Notes: generated by a model not told the origin, from the sequence alone. A stretch of DNA of 42,357 nucleotides from Spirochaetota bacterium (GCA_018815555.1 JAHIWF010000242.1:1-42357), one strand, 5' to 3'; positions 1-8,390 are shown, counted from the first letter of the stretch. Translations and numbers: made by a program.

Positions 1-1138
1 CAGCACCATTCTGTCGATTTCATTGGGAGAGAAACGCAAGCAATACGCCGAAAAGGTATTGGGAAATTCCCTGGTACTCTTGCTGGTTATCGCCCTGTTA
101 TTAACTGCTGCCGGATTTCTGCTTATGGAACCGCTGCTCAGACTTACCGGAGCAAGTGCCACGATTATGCCCTTCGCCAAGGCCTACATGCGCGTAATCC
201 TGCTTGGTACAGTATTCAACGCGCTGGGCTTCGGCATGACCCATTTTATACGGGCTGAGGGCAATCCCAAAATGGCCATGTTTACCATGCTCATCGGTGC
301 CGTACTCAATCTGGTTCTGGATCCTGTCCTGATCTTTGTGTTCGACCTAGGTATCGCGGGAGCTGCCTGGGCTACCGTCATCAGTCAGGCGGTATGCGCG
401 GTGTGGGTAATGTCCTATTATTTTGGCAAGAAAAGCCTCTGCCGCATCCGTGCGGAAAACCTACGACTGAATCCGGGTATTGTCCGGCGTATCGCGGTGA
501 TCGGGTCGGCACCCTTCGCTATGCAGTTTGTGTCCAGTATCTATAATTCACTCCTGAATAATCAACTGCAGCGCTACGGTGGTGACCTGGCCGTATCCGC
601 AATGGGTGTCATCTTCGGGGTTGCCATGCTTATGCTTATGCCGATTTTTGGCTTAAACCAGGGTATGCAGCCGATAATCGGCTATAACTTCGGAGCCGGG
701 CAGTATCAAAGAGTGGCTCATGCCACCAGAATCACTATACTGTTTGCTAGTATATTAGCTTCTGCCGGTTGGCTGGTCACACGGTTCGCTCCTGTTTTGA
801 TTATCGGCATGTTCAGCCATGATAATGCCGAGTTCAGCCTACTGACCGAGAAGGCTTTGCGCATATTTTTTCTGATGTTCCCATTGGTGGGGTTCCAGAT
901 TATTGCCGGTGGTTATTTTCAGGCAGTCGGCAAGCCAAAACAGGCAACGCTCTTAAGCCTCTCCCGGCAACTGCTCTTCCTGGTTCCACTCATGTATATT
1001 TTACCCTTGCGTTTCGGGCTTGAGGGGGTGCTCAGCGCTGCACCGACATCGGATTTTCTTTCTTCCATGCTTACCGCCGTGTTTTACTTCCTGGAACTGA
1101 AGCGGCTCAGACTCCATCCCGCGGCTGTCCGGCCCTGA
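1..1138 (+). CDS. MATE-family efflux transporter, 5' end cut by window
   Basis: This is the C-terminal part (about 378 codons) of a multidrug/toxin extrusion antiporter of the inner membrane, which exports cationic or amphipathic compounds using a Na+ or H+ gradient. The frame is open to base 2, and the residues before the first ATG-like codon (STILSISLGEKRKQ) match the usual MATE loop that follows the second helix, so the gene starts upstream of the window. About ten hydrophobic helices are visible. The family signature QGMQPIIGYNFGA, which marks the second MATE repeat, lies near residue 210. The tail (LELKRLR) is typical, so the 3' end is intact with TGA at 1136-1138. The substrate cannot be read from sequence. 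Confidence 0.9.
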   Translation, partial: STILSISLGEKRKQYAEKVLGNSLVLLLVIALLLTAAGFLLMEPLLRLTGASATIMPFAKAYMRVILLGTVFNALGFGMTHFIRAEGNPKMAMFTMLIGAVLNLVLDPVLIFVFDLGIAGAAWATVISQAVCAVWVMSYYFGKKSLCRIRAENLRLNPGIVRRIAVIGSAPFAMQFVSSIYNSLLNNQLQRYGGDLAVSAMGVIFGVAMLMLMPIFGLNQGMQPIIGYNFGAGQYQRVAHATRITILFASILASAGWLVTRFAPVLIIGMFSHDNAEFSLLTEKALRIFFLMFPLVGFQIIAGGYFQAVGKPKQATLLSLSRQLLFLVPLMYILPLRFGLEGVLSAAPTSDFLSSMLTAVFYFLELKRLRLHPAAVRP

Positions 1139-1228
1139 CAGCCGGACTACGCAAGGATGTGCAGGGCAAACTAAACATCGTGGCATACAGGTCCGATGTT
1201 GCTCGGCATACCGGAATAGTCCGCCTTT

Positions 1229-1540
1229 CTATTTTCCTGCATCCTTTCCCTGCGGTTCTTCGAAAAGCCTCTCCCAGCCGGAGTACGGCAGCAAACGGGT
1301 GAGTGTATACTTGATACAGCCGGCTTTAACCAGTGGAAACTCATTCAGTATAGCTTTTGCCAGCCCCTGCTCCCCGGTTTCCAGAATAAGCAGGGCATCC
1401 ATTCCCTCGGTAAACCAGATATTCCTGATCACACCCTGCATGTAGAGCCCCCAGACATGCAGGGCCTCACGTCGCAATAGCTCGGAATGCAGGGACCAAT
1501 CAATATTACCGTTATCAAATGTGGTTACCAGATATTGCAT
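1229..1540 (-). CDS. small dimeric alpha/beta-barrel protein, muconolactone isomerase/YciI-like
   Basis: The predicted protein has 103 residues and begins MQYLVTTF. The start was chosen because GGAGAAGG lies just before the ATG at 1540; the same frame runs 14 codons further to a TTG with no ribosome site. The pattern (beta strand, helix around LLRREALHVWGLYMQG, strand MDALLILE, helix EQGLAKAILNEFPLV, final strand) is that of ferredoxin-like dimeric barrel proteins such as muconolactone delta-isomerase and YciI. The WFTEGMDALLILE segment resembles the substrate-edge strand of that group. No catabolic genes lie nearby, so no substrate is assigned. It is transcribed towards the MATE gene. Confidence 0.6.
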   Translation of the reverse strand: MQYLVTTFDNGNIDWSLHSELLRREALHVWGLYMQGVIRNIWFTEGMDALLILETGEQGLAKAILNEFPLVKAGCIKYTLTRLLPYSGWERLFEEPQGKDAGK

Positions 1541-1606
1541 GACCTTCTCCGCCTGCTTACGCTTCACGCTCCGAAAGAACAAAAATAGAACCGTTACCCG
1601 AACCTT

Positions 1607-2407
1607 TTAATGGAACCCGACTTTCAGGTTGCAGCCGGCAAAGTGGTAAAAAACTTCGGACCCTTCGAAAATATACTGCTCACGGCTGACAACTACGAGC
1701 ATACGGTCCTCGAAGGGGCTGAGGAAGCAGCCAGAGATCCATATGCGCAGAGCCGTCACCTCGGAGCTGATTGCCAATATTTTCTTGCCTTTCTTCCGCG
1801 ATGTAGCCAGAACCTGATACGATTTGACCTCATCCATAAACCGGTCAGCTTCCGTCTCCGGAACCAGCACCAACTCAGCCGAAAAATCATCGCCGTTCAA
1901 AGCCAGGGGAAAGGACAGTAAATCAACTCCTTGATTGAGTGCAACTCCGAACTGTGCCATAGCCGTCTCGAACCGGTCACCGACATGAGACCAAGCAGTA
2001 CTCCATCCACTGTCGACCGTCGACTCCTCCATTGACTCGCTAGCAGCTGATACCCCCTCCATCCAGTCGCTATCGGCCATTAAGTCTTCCATCCAGTCGA
2101 AACTGTCATCCATTTCCTCCCAGACCACTGTGTCTGCTACTGCATCAAAGATCACAAAGTGATACTGGGTACCGCCTCTGCCATCAATGGCCCGGACTTC
2201 TGACCAGGCCACTTTACCGTCGGGCGACCAGCCAAACATGCGGAATTCCGGATATCCCCAGTCGGGAATATCTTCGGACACCATGTACTGCTGCAATTCC
2301 ACAGGCCACGGAAGCTCACTCACCTGCATAAGCTGTGCCTGTGCCGGGGAAACGGCATGAAGGCAGACCATTAGGATTAATAATGCTTTATAAAGGTATT
2401 GTCGCAT
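1607..2407 (-). CDS. exported protein of unknown function with acidic WME-rich segment
   Basis: The predicted protein has 266 residues with a clear signal peptide (hydrophobic LLILMVCLHAVS, cleavage after AQA near residue 24), so it is periplasmic or secreted. The start ATG at 2407 has AGGAG seven bases upstream. After the signal come segments such as EFRMFGWSPDGKVAWSEVR and a beta-rich region that resemble one blade of a WD/TolB-like propeller. Residues 95-135 form an acidic stretch in which DWME/SMEE units recur, followed by a more ordinary C-terminal half. I do not recognise a family. It is separated from the small barrel gene by 66 bases and could be its upstream operon partner. Confidence 0.65.
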   Translation of the reverse strand: MRQYLYKALLILMVCLHAVSPAQAQLMQVSELPWPVELQQYMVSEDIPDWGYPEFRMFGWSPDGKVAWSEVRAIDGRGGTQYHFVIFDAVADTVVWEEMDDSFDWMEDLMADSDWMEGVSAASESMEESTVDSGWSTAWSHVGDRFETAMAQFGVALNQGVDLLSFPLALNGDDFSAELVLVPETEADRFMDEVKSYQVLATSRKKGKKILAISSEVTALRIWISGCFLSPFEDRMLVVVSREQYIFEGSEVFYHFAGCNLKVGFH

Positions 2408-2634
2408 AACTGCTCCTTTGCCATATTATTGATTGCTGCCGTAGCACAGTCAAGAAAAACCAAAATATTTTATGGCTAGTGCCGATACTTAGATTTTTCA
2501 GGCTGTTTTATGCTATATTCAATTCAGTTTTTGCCCTTAAAGACAAGACGCATAAATTAAAAGATACCACAATTTTTTTTCGACAGGAACCAGACTTCTG
2601 GTTTTAGAGTAATTCGGATTAAGATGGAGTCGAC

Positions 2635-3372
2635 ATGGCACGGATCGGTAATTATTTCCTACTAGGCATAGCATTGCTTTCGACAATCGCTTGCAGCGAT
2701 GAAATTCTTCCCAAGAAACCAGTTAGTACTTCCATAAACAAAATATTGCCTTTAGGAGCATCTCGAGTCGAAGGGGCAAGACCAGAGTTTGAAAGTTACC
2801 GATATGAACTCTGGAAGGATCTTGTTGATAATGGATGGACTTTTGATTACATCGGCACACAAACTGATGAAGCGTCATACCCCATACATAATGGAAAGAG
2901 TTTTGACCCAGACCATGAAGGCCGGGGAGGGTGGACGTCTGGCGATATTCTCGACCAAATCGCTAAATGGCTTGAGTATACGGGCTCCCCTGATATTGTG
3001 CTGTTCAGTTCTCCAGGCGGAAATGATGCTCTTCAAGGATTGCCATATAATCAGACCTTATCGCATATCAACTCCATTATTGATGTTCTCCAAAACGCTA
3101 ACCCAAATGTTACAATCATCATAGAAAAATTAGCCCCTGCGCATTCAAGCTATATGTCAGGGGAATTATCCGATTATTTTTATCAACTACAGCAGGATGT
3201 GGCATTTGTTGCCAAAAATAAAACGACCGCTTCATCGCGTGTTATTACAGCTGATATGTGCACCGGTTTTACGGATCAGATGCTAGCAGATGATGTGCAT
3301 TACAATGCGGCAGGAGCAGCCTTTATCGCGGACCGTTATTACGAAGTGCTTGTGACAATTTTGGAAGGTTAA
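2635..3372 (+). CDS. SGNH/GDSL-family esterase lipoprotein, CE3-like
   Basis: The predicted protein has 245 residues and a lipoprotein-type signal (LLSTIAC, Cys20), so it is probably membrane-anchored outside the cytoplasm. SGNH hydrolases remove acyl groups from lipids or polysaccharides, and CE3 members deacetylate xylan. Block I is ILPLGASRVEG (nucleophile Ser within GAS rather than GDS), followed by a YRYELWKDL helix and FDYIGTQ. HEGRGGWTSGDI is a typical CE3 segment. GGND supplies the oxyanion Gly/Asn, and DDVHYNAAG supplies the catalytic Asp-His pair. GGAG sits five bases before ATG. The gene is much more AT-rich than most of the window and may be acquired. A xylan-related role would fit the ruined GH10 gene at 6.4-7.3 kb, but that is inference. 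Confidence 0.8.
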   Translation: MARIGNYFLLGIALLSTIACSDEILPKKPVSTSINKILPLGASRVEGARPEFESYRYELWKDLVDNGWTFDYIGTQTDEASYPIHNGKSFDPDHEGRGGWTSGDILDQIAKWLEYTGSPDIVLFSSPGGNDALQGLPYNQTLSHINSIIDVLQNANPNVTIIIEKLAPAHSSYMSGELSDYFYQLQQDVAFVAKNKTTASSRVITADMCTGFTDQMLADDVHYNAAGAAFIADRYYEVLVTILEG

Positions 3373-3469
3373 AGCCTTCAGTATAGGATGATTTATCCAG
3401 AATACTCAGATTTTAACTTACTTTCCCTATATTATAAAAAAATGATACGGTTTACACAAAACCTGATGC

Positions 3470-3524
3470 GGTCCTAAAGCAAATTCCAAGAGTTATCATA
3501 TTTTAATTGACTTTCATTAGGACC
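3470..3524. repeat. 8-bp perfect inverted repeat in AT-rich spacer
   Basis: GGTCCTAA at 3470-3477 is repeated in inverted form as TTAGGACC at 3517-3524, with 39 AT-rich bases between. It lies in the 298-base gap between the SGNH and alpha/beta hydrolase genes. It could be an operator or a chance match. No T-tract follows, so it is not a convincing terminator. Nothing else in the gap is recognisable. Confidence 0.35.
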
Positions 3525-3670
3525 TAAAAAGTTGAGATATTAATAAAGCAACCGGAAAACACCCTGGTATTATAGCTCTTAAACTGCGTTCATTTAGCAG
3601 CCCAAAATTCTAACCAATTTTTACTAGAAAAAACATAATTAAATAACATTCTTTATCGAAGCTGTTACGC

Positions 3671-4795
3671 ATGCTTTGCCTAGACAAAAAACAAGTTGAT
3701 TTATATTGCATCCGACCAAGTCTAATAGTTGCAATCATACTTTTAATGATTTCCTGTGCAAATACCCCAAAAAACAAAAATGAGGCCATCCTGGAAATAA
3801 ATGAGAGTACATTCTTACAAATTGGCGGGATTGAACAATATATCCAGATAAAAGGTTCAAACAGTAATAATCCAATTATACTTTGGCTGCATGGCGGTCC
3901 CGGTTTCCCACTGACTTATCTATCATATTACTATCAATCAGGACTAATCGATAAATACACTATTGTTAGCCTCGAACAACGCGGCTGTGGTCGTACCTAT
4001 TACAGAAATCGTGCCAATGACTGCTCCATTCAAAGACTTCTTGTCGATATTGATGAACTAACAGATTACTTACGGAAAAGATTTAATAAAGAAAAAATCA
4101 TTATACTAGGGCAGTCCTGGGGTACGATTTTAGGGATTACCTATGTACAAAAATATCCAGAGAAGGTCGCGGCGTATATCGGAGTTGGTCAAGTAGTCAA
4201 TTTTGATGAAGGTAAAATTTATGCGGCTGAAACGGCAGCGGTTGTGGCAAGAGAACATCAGAATTACAAGGATGTCAATGAACTAGCTACCTGCATGCAA
4301 TCATTCAAAACTTCAAAAACAGTAACCGACCTGAATTTAGCAAACCTCGAAAGAATGATACTTAAATCCTTACAATATCTTCCTGCAGAAAAATCCATAA
4401 GTGCGAGGAAGCAGCTGCAACTCGGCTTGCTTTCTCCAGATTTAAACTTGAATGACCTGCGCTGGTTTTTGATTGCTTCGAATACCCATCGGATATTCTC
4501 TCATCAATCAGAATTATTGCAATACATGTACTTTGATTTTGATGTGGATACGCTTATTGATGAATTCAAAATACCCATCTACTTCATCCAAGGCAGTGCT
4601 GACTGGATAACGCCTACTGATATGGTTACACAATATGCTGGCTCAATAAGTGCTCCTGAAATAAAAACTATTATTCTTAATGGCATGGGGCACACACCAT
4701 TTTTAGATGATCCTGAGCAATTCGGAGAAGCACTGGAAAGCTGCCTTTCAAGAATCCCCGTTCCGGCCGATTCAAACGCTATCCAAGGTGATTAG
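3671..4795 (+). CDS. alpha/beta hydrolase lipoprotein, proline iminopeptidase-like
   Basis: The predicted protein has 374 residues with a signal peptide ending ILLMISC (Cys29), so it is probably a lipoprotein. The fold signature is strong: LWLHGGPGFP carries the HGGPG oxyanion loop of the proline iminopeptidase/S33 group, LEQRGCGRT follows, and GQSWGTILG holds the nucleophile Ser. QGSADWITP gives the acid Asp and GMGHTPFLDDPEQF the catalytic His near the C-terminus. Members cleave N-terminal proline or hydrolyse esters, but an exported lipid-anchored form is not the usual cytoplasmic peptidase, so the substrate is open. The ribosome site is weak. Like the SGNH gene before it, the gene is AT-rich relative to its surroundings. 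Confidence 0.85.
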   Translation: MLCLDKKQVDLYCIRPSLIVAIILLMISCANTPKNKNEAILEINESTFLQIGGIEQYIQIKGSNSNNPIILWLHGGPGFPLTYLSYYYQSGLIDKYTIVSLEQRGCGRTYYRNRANDCSIQRLLVDIDELTDYLRKRFNKEKIIILGQSWGTILGITYVQKYPEKVAAYIGVGQVVNFDEGKIYAAETAAVVAREHQNYKDVNELATCMQSFKTSKTVTDLNLANLERMILKSLQYLPAEKSISARKQLQLGLLSPDLNLNDLRWFLIASNTHRIFSHQSELLQYMYFDFDVDTLIDEFKIPIYFIQGSADWITPTDMVTQYAGSISAPEIKTIILNGMGHTPFLDDPEQFGEALESCLSRIPVPADSNAIQGD

Positions 4796-4831
4796 AGCAT
4801 TACTCTCCATTGGTACATAGGATGGAGCAAG

Positions 4832-5833
4832 GTGCCTGTCAAGAATCAATACATCCGGCCGTATCGGCTATTGCTTCAGCAATTGCGCTTTACTGGCCAT
4901 TTTAGCTATACTTTTGCCATGACCGGACTTGAAGATATTCGCCATCGACTTTCTACAACCTATAATTTTAGTCAGATACTCAAGCTTATTACCGGCATTG
5001 CCCTACTAATTGGCGCCACCTGGCTATTCCCGGATGATTTCAGGCAAATCAGGGACAATGCTGTATATCTGGCTATTCTGGCCGGATTGCTGATAATCTG
5101 GATCAGCCTTTTTAGCATATATATACGCACGAAGCTTTCGAGCGCAACCAGCCCGGCGTCCATTGCCGTGCTCATTCGGATTGAATCATGTGGATTCGCT
5201 GTTTCTGTTTGCCTTTTAGCTATACTGATGCCCTTATCCGAGCCATATTATGCAAATCTGGCCTGGTTTTTCTCGGCGTTTTTATTCTGCTATGCGCTGG
5301 CGAATCCGGCGCTCGAATCACGCCTGGCTACCGGTCTAGTTTTTTCGCCGGTGGCCGGGTGGATAGTACACAGTGCAGTGCACTTTGTCATAGGGCGTCG
5401 GCCTATCCATATCCCGGCGCTTTTATTCTGCCTGGTTATCAGCGCGATATTGCTTTATTCCAGGGCTTATTTTGTCACCCGCCAGACACGCTCGGATATG
5501 GAACGCGACAGTCTGGAAAACATGCATCCTGCGGCCCAAAGTATAAAAGACCTGGATGCAGTATATTTATACTCAAAAACCTATAGCCTTAGCCCGCGGG
5601 AATCCGAAGTATTGCGCAAAATATTCCATGGCCGGATAAGCAAGGAGATTGCGGCCGAGCTGGGTATTTCAGTCACAACCATAAAAACCCATGTCCGGAA
5701 TATTTTTGACAAAACCGGGGTACGATCCCGGCTTGAACTGATGGCAAATTTCAACCGCTTCAACCATTCTCCACTTGACGGATCGCTTCTCATCACAAAG
5801 GAGGATGGCCCGCAGGAAGAGAATCATCCCTAA
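4832..5833 (+). CDS. membrane-bound LuxR-type transcriptional regulator
   Basis: The predicted protein has 333 residues and an apparent GTG start preceded by GGAG; an in-frame ATG 29 codons later (MTGLEDIRHRLS) is the alternative. Residues 45-215 contain six or seven hydrophobic helices. Residues 250-305 form a GerE/LuxR helix-turn-helix: LSPRESEVLRKIF, then the recognition region ISVTTIKTHVRNIF. There is no receiver, PAS or autoinducer domain, so the membrane part presumably senses the signal and the C-terminal domain binds DNA from the membrane. It begins 36 bases after the hydrolase and ends 67 bases before the lipoprotein, so it may regulate either. The ligand is unknown. Confidence 0.8.
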   Translation: MPVKNQYIRPYRLLLQQLRFTGHFSYTFAMTGLEDIRHRLSTTYNFSQILKLITGIALLIGATWLFPDDFRQIRDNAVYLAILAGLLIIWISLFSIYIRTKLSSATSPASIAVLIRIESCGFAVSVCLLAILMPLSEPYYANLAWFFSAFLFCYALANPALESRLATGLVFSPVAGWIVHSAVHFVIGRRPIHIPALLFCLVISAILLYSRAYFVTRQTRSDMERDSLENMHPAAQSIKDLDAVYLYSKTYSLSPRESEVLRKIFHGRISKEIAAELGISVTTIKTHVRNIFDKTGVRSRLELMANFNRFNHSPLDGSLLITKEDGPQEENHP

Positions 5834-5900
5834 GCAGGATACCTGAAATCTTCAGATTGCGTTATTTTCTGACCACACTATTTATCCGAGGAGAGAAATT

Positions 5901-6357
5901 ATGGTCACGAGTAATAGGAAATCGCATGACGGTTTCGGTCGAAGAGCTGGAGTATTGATAGGACTCCTTATACTTGTAACATTATCATCATGTATAACCA
6001 CTAAGGATCTTTTTGGCGGGATGGAAGAAGGTCCGGCCTATGTACCTTTCACCGTATACCAAGTATGGGATGGAGTCGAGTACGGACCCTTAATGGTTTC
6101 GGCCGATAGCGATCTAAAAGCAAAAAAATCAGATATTTCTGAATTCCCCACAGCTTCACCAGACTGGGTGGCTGTAATTGAGGAAGCGATGGCTAAAGAA
6201 CCGACCTGGTTTGAAGGTGCTGCCTCGGTGACGGAGGTAAGCAGGCAAAGCGGTTTGGAATATCCGGCGGGACGATTTTGGCAACATTCTCTCGCGCCAT
6301 CTGCAGATCTTTGCCTGGTACGACAGGAAAGAGTATTTGGCCAAAGGATTCTTCTAA
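5901..6357 (+). pseudogene. small lipoprotein gene interrupted by a frameshift
   Basis: The gene opens with GAGGAG and ATG and encodes a lipoprotein signal (LVTLSSC, Cys31), then a soluble domain with DWVAVIEEAMAKEPTWF. After about residue 113 the frame reads on into unlikely sequence to 6506. The +1 frame, open from 6241, encodes a convincing continuation (VWNIRRDDFGNILSRH, then IFAWYDRKEYLAKGFF) ending at TAA 6355-6357, just before a terminator hairpin. One extra base between about 6238 and 6262 explains this. It may be a real mutation or a sequence error. The family is not recognised. Confidence 0.65.
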
Positions 6358-6383
6358 GGAGCTGGAATTCTGATAATGGTACC

Positions 6384-6412
6384 AAGCCGGCACGTGCTGG
6401 CTTGTGCTTTTT
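6384..6412 (+). terminator. Rho-independent terminator after the lipoprotein gene
   Basis: Two ten-base arms, AAGCCGGCAC (6384-6393) and GTGCTGGCTT (6394-6403), pair with one mismatch and are followed by GTGCTTTTT. It lies 27 bases after the shifted-frame stop at 6357. That position supports the shifted reading as the true end of the lipoprotein gene. It also abuts the stop of the convergent GH10 remnant. Confidence 0.6.
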
Positions 6413-7296
6413 ACGGGCGAGACAAAGCCTGATAGAGCGCCTGGAATGCGGGTTTTGGCATAAAATTTTCATCATATGGATGCGGCCAATCCTTATCCTG
6501 ACTTAGCCAGCTGCTATGGTTGACATAGCTGTCGGCATCGGATAATCCCCACAACACCAAGGCAGAGCACTCCGGATAGCGCTGTGCGGCTTCGCTGGCG
6601 ATTGCCCCGAACAGCTCGGCCTGGGCAGCCAGTTTTTGGCTGCTTTTGCCAGTCTGATCGTCATTGATCCTAACATCCAACTCGGTGATCTGCACCTCGA
6701 GTCCTTTGGCAATTACCGCATCCATAGCTTGTCCCAACTCGGAAGGGGAAAATTCTTCATCAATACTTGTATGGCACTGAAAGCCCACGCCGTCTATAGG
6801 AACGCCGGCGGCCAACAGCTCATCGAGCAGCGACAATAGCCCTTCCAACTTTTCCCCACTCTGTTCGATTCCGTATTCATTGATGAACAAACCGGCTTCC
6901 GGCGTGAGTTCGCGCGCTTTAACGAAGGCACGAGCGATATATATATATAACCTCCACCGGTACGGCTGCCAAAAAAATCGGAGCGGAGCGTTCCGTCGTC
7001 ATCCAAGGGCTCATTGACTACATTCCAATAAAGTACACCACCAGGATAGCGCTCCTCCACATGGGTTATGACAGCTTCTATATAGTCATCGATCAAGGAA
7101 AGCAGGTCTTCGCCAGCGAGCGAGCTTTCGGCCAGCCAATCAGGTGGCATATAAGACCATACCAAAGTATGCCCCCGCAAGTGCAGCCCATTGTTCCTGG
7201 CAAAATCAATCAGCTGATCCGCGTACGTAAAATCATATTCATGCGGTCCGCACCAGATTTCTTCCATCGCCGGCCGTTATCGGTAGATACTATTGA
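6411..7296 (-). pseudogene. GH10 endo-xylanase pseudogene, truncated and frameshifted
   Basis: Two adjacent frames together encode most of a glycoside hydrolase family 10 barrel (endo-beta-1,4-xylanase). The upstream piece has the segment YDFTYADQLIDFARNNG, then LHLRGHTLVW and WNVVNEP (acid/base Glu). The downstream piece has LFINEYG, QCHTSIDEE, ITELDV (nucleophile Glu) and VLWGLSDADS. The frames meet at an alternating AT tract (6937-6949); removing one two-base unit restores YIARAFVKAREL, the expected GH10 helix. A second break seems to lie near 7268, where SIVSTDN in another frame matches the SxxxEN segment before the first motif. The signal peptide and first strand are missing. TAA is at 6411-6413. 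Confidence 0.8.
6937..6949. repeat. alternating AT tract at the GH10 frameshift
   Basis: Thirteen bases of strict A/T alternation interrupt the GH10 reading frame. The frame is restored if the tract is two bases shorter, as expected for slipped-strand expansion of a dinucleotide repeat. Because the same gene lacks its 5' end, on/off switching is unlikely to matter now. Confidence 0.7.
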
Positions 7297-7310
7297 GCGG
7301 CTCGAGCCGC
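7297..7310. repeat. perfect 14-bp palindrome between reductase and GH10 remnant
   Basis: GCGGCTCGAGCCGC is perfectly self-complementary and sits seven bases past the reductase stop, at the apparent 5' breakpoint of the GH10 remnant. It may act as a stem after the reductase, though no T-tract follows on either strand, or it may mark the deletion junction. Confidence 0.45.
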
Positions 7311-7316
7311 CCTGAA

Positions 7317-8126
7317 TCAGGATACGAACAGCGCAATCAGCCGACCAGCCAGCCGGGCGAACCTAACCTTGAACCAACCGGCCCGGTGCGGCACAAAGTA
7401 GCTGCAGCTGCCTCCCAGCCAGCCTCTTGACTGCCACCACTGGTAGTCGTAGGAATCGGGAGGCTCGCGTTGCCAGGCCAGCTGCTGTATCCTGAAAATC
7501 ATCAGGGATAGGAATGAGGGCTGCCGTCGTCTCTGGCGATCCAGCACGGCCACTATGCATCGTGCCGCACGGGCGGTCGCAGGACGGAAATCAGGCATGG
7601 TCGTATCTGGTGCCAGCGCGCCCATGCGCAATCCGGTTTGGCCTGCCAGGCGGAAGCCCCAGGTAAGCGCCGCGGCACTCAGGGTTCGAAGCGTGTGGCG
7701 GGTCGGGCTAACTGCAGACGTAGCTATCGGCCAGGCCAGCTTTCCAGCCATCTCCGGTCTGTGGCAGAGATACGCCAGCCGGTCTAGCAGGTTTTTCATC
7801 ACGCCGCTTACATCGTCGACATAGACAGGGCTGGCGAAGACCACGATATCAGCCTGGTCCATCCACTCCCTGATCGTCTGAACCTGGTCCTTGAGGGGGC
7901 AGCTGGCCTCGCCGCGGTCAAAGCATAACCTGCAGCCGATGCAGGGCCGGATGTCCAGGTCAGGCAGATACAGCCGGGTAAAGATTAGGGGTTCTTTCCG
8001 GTCATGCAGGATGCTTTCCAGCTCTTCCTGCAACAGTGCCACCATCCGCGCGGTATTGCCCTGTTTGCGGGCGCTTCCTACCAGAGCAAGTACGCGTATG
8101 GCTGCTTCTGGATCTTTTTTGCTCAA
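7317..8126 (-). CDS. flavodoxin-fold NAD(P)H-dependent oxidoreductase
   Basis: The predicted protein has 269 residues and resembles NADPH-dependent FMN reductases and iron-sulfur flavoproteins, which bind FMN and pass electrons from NAD(P)H. ALVGSARKQGNTARM is the FMN phosphate loop. CIGCRLCFDRGEASCPLKD is the cysteine motif found in the iron-sulfur flavoprotein subgroup. VVFASPVYVDDVSGVMKNLLDRL is the second flavin contact. The C-terminal FRIQQLAWQ...DYQWW segment is seen in longer family members. The chosen start is TTG at 8126 because GGAGGA precedes it by seven bases; five further codons to another TTG overlap that site. The gene is intact. Its acceptor is unknown. It lies downstream of the AraC-type regulator on the same strand. 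Confidence 0.8.
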   Translation of the reverse strand: MSKKDPEAAIRVLALVGSARKQGNTARMVALLQEELESILHDRKEPLIFTRLYLPDLDIRPCIGCRLCFDRGEASCPLKDQVQTIREWMDQADIVVFASPVYVDDVSGVMKNLLDRLAYLCHRPEMAGKLAWPIATSAVSPTRHTLRTLSAAALTWGFRLAGQTGLRMGALAPDTTMPDFRPATARAARCIVAVLDRQRRRQPSFLSLMIFRIQQLAWQREPPDSYDYQWWQSRGWLGGSCSYFVPHRAGWFKVRFARLAGRLIALFVS

Positions 8127-8366
8127 AGCTCTCTCCTCCAACGCTACGTATCAGCGACTTTGTCCGGGCGGGCTGGTCATAATACGAGGAAAGTATAGCA
8201 AAGCTCTTTCCATATTGCTATGAAAAAATACCAGGTTAGAAAATTCTTCTTTAATACATCCTCCAGAATATATCAAAATTGTTTACACATTGTTTTGAAT
8301 GAATTTCATGTCGCGCTCTTTGATACAAATTGACGATAGTATGCCTCTACCTGGCAGCAACCCTAG

Positions 8367-8389
8367 TGGCGGATTTTATCATGCCGCCA
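8367..8389 (-). other. stem-loop just after the AraC-type gene
   Basis: TGGCGG (8367-8372) and CCGCCA (8384-8389) form a six-base GC-rich stem with an 11-base loop immediately past the regulator stop. An outer pair, TGCCTCT at 8342 and AGAGGCA at 8397, could extend the structure. No U-tract follows, so it is only a possible terminator or 3'-end stabiliser. Confidence 0.35.
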
Positions 8390-8390
8390 A

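Noticed and set aside
6358-6506. C-terminal extension of the lipoprotein frame to 6506
   Set aside because: It runs through a terminator hairpin and into the antisense of the GH10 remnant; the +1 frame gives a far better ending at 6357.
6937-6949. Phase-variable on/off switch for the xylanase
   Set aside because: The tract is short, and the gene also lacks its signal peptide and first strand, so switching could not restore a working enzyme.
7682-7692. tRNA T-loop-like GGTTCGA
   Set aside because: It lies within the reductase coding sequence and no cloverleaf can be built around it; similar matches elsewhere failed the same test.
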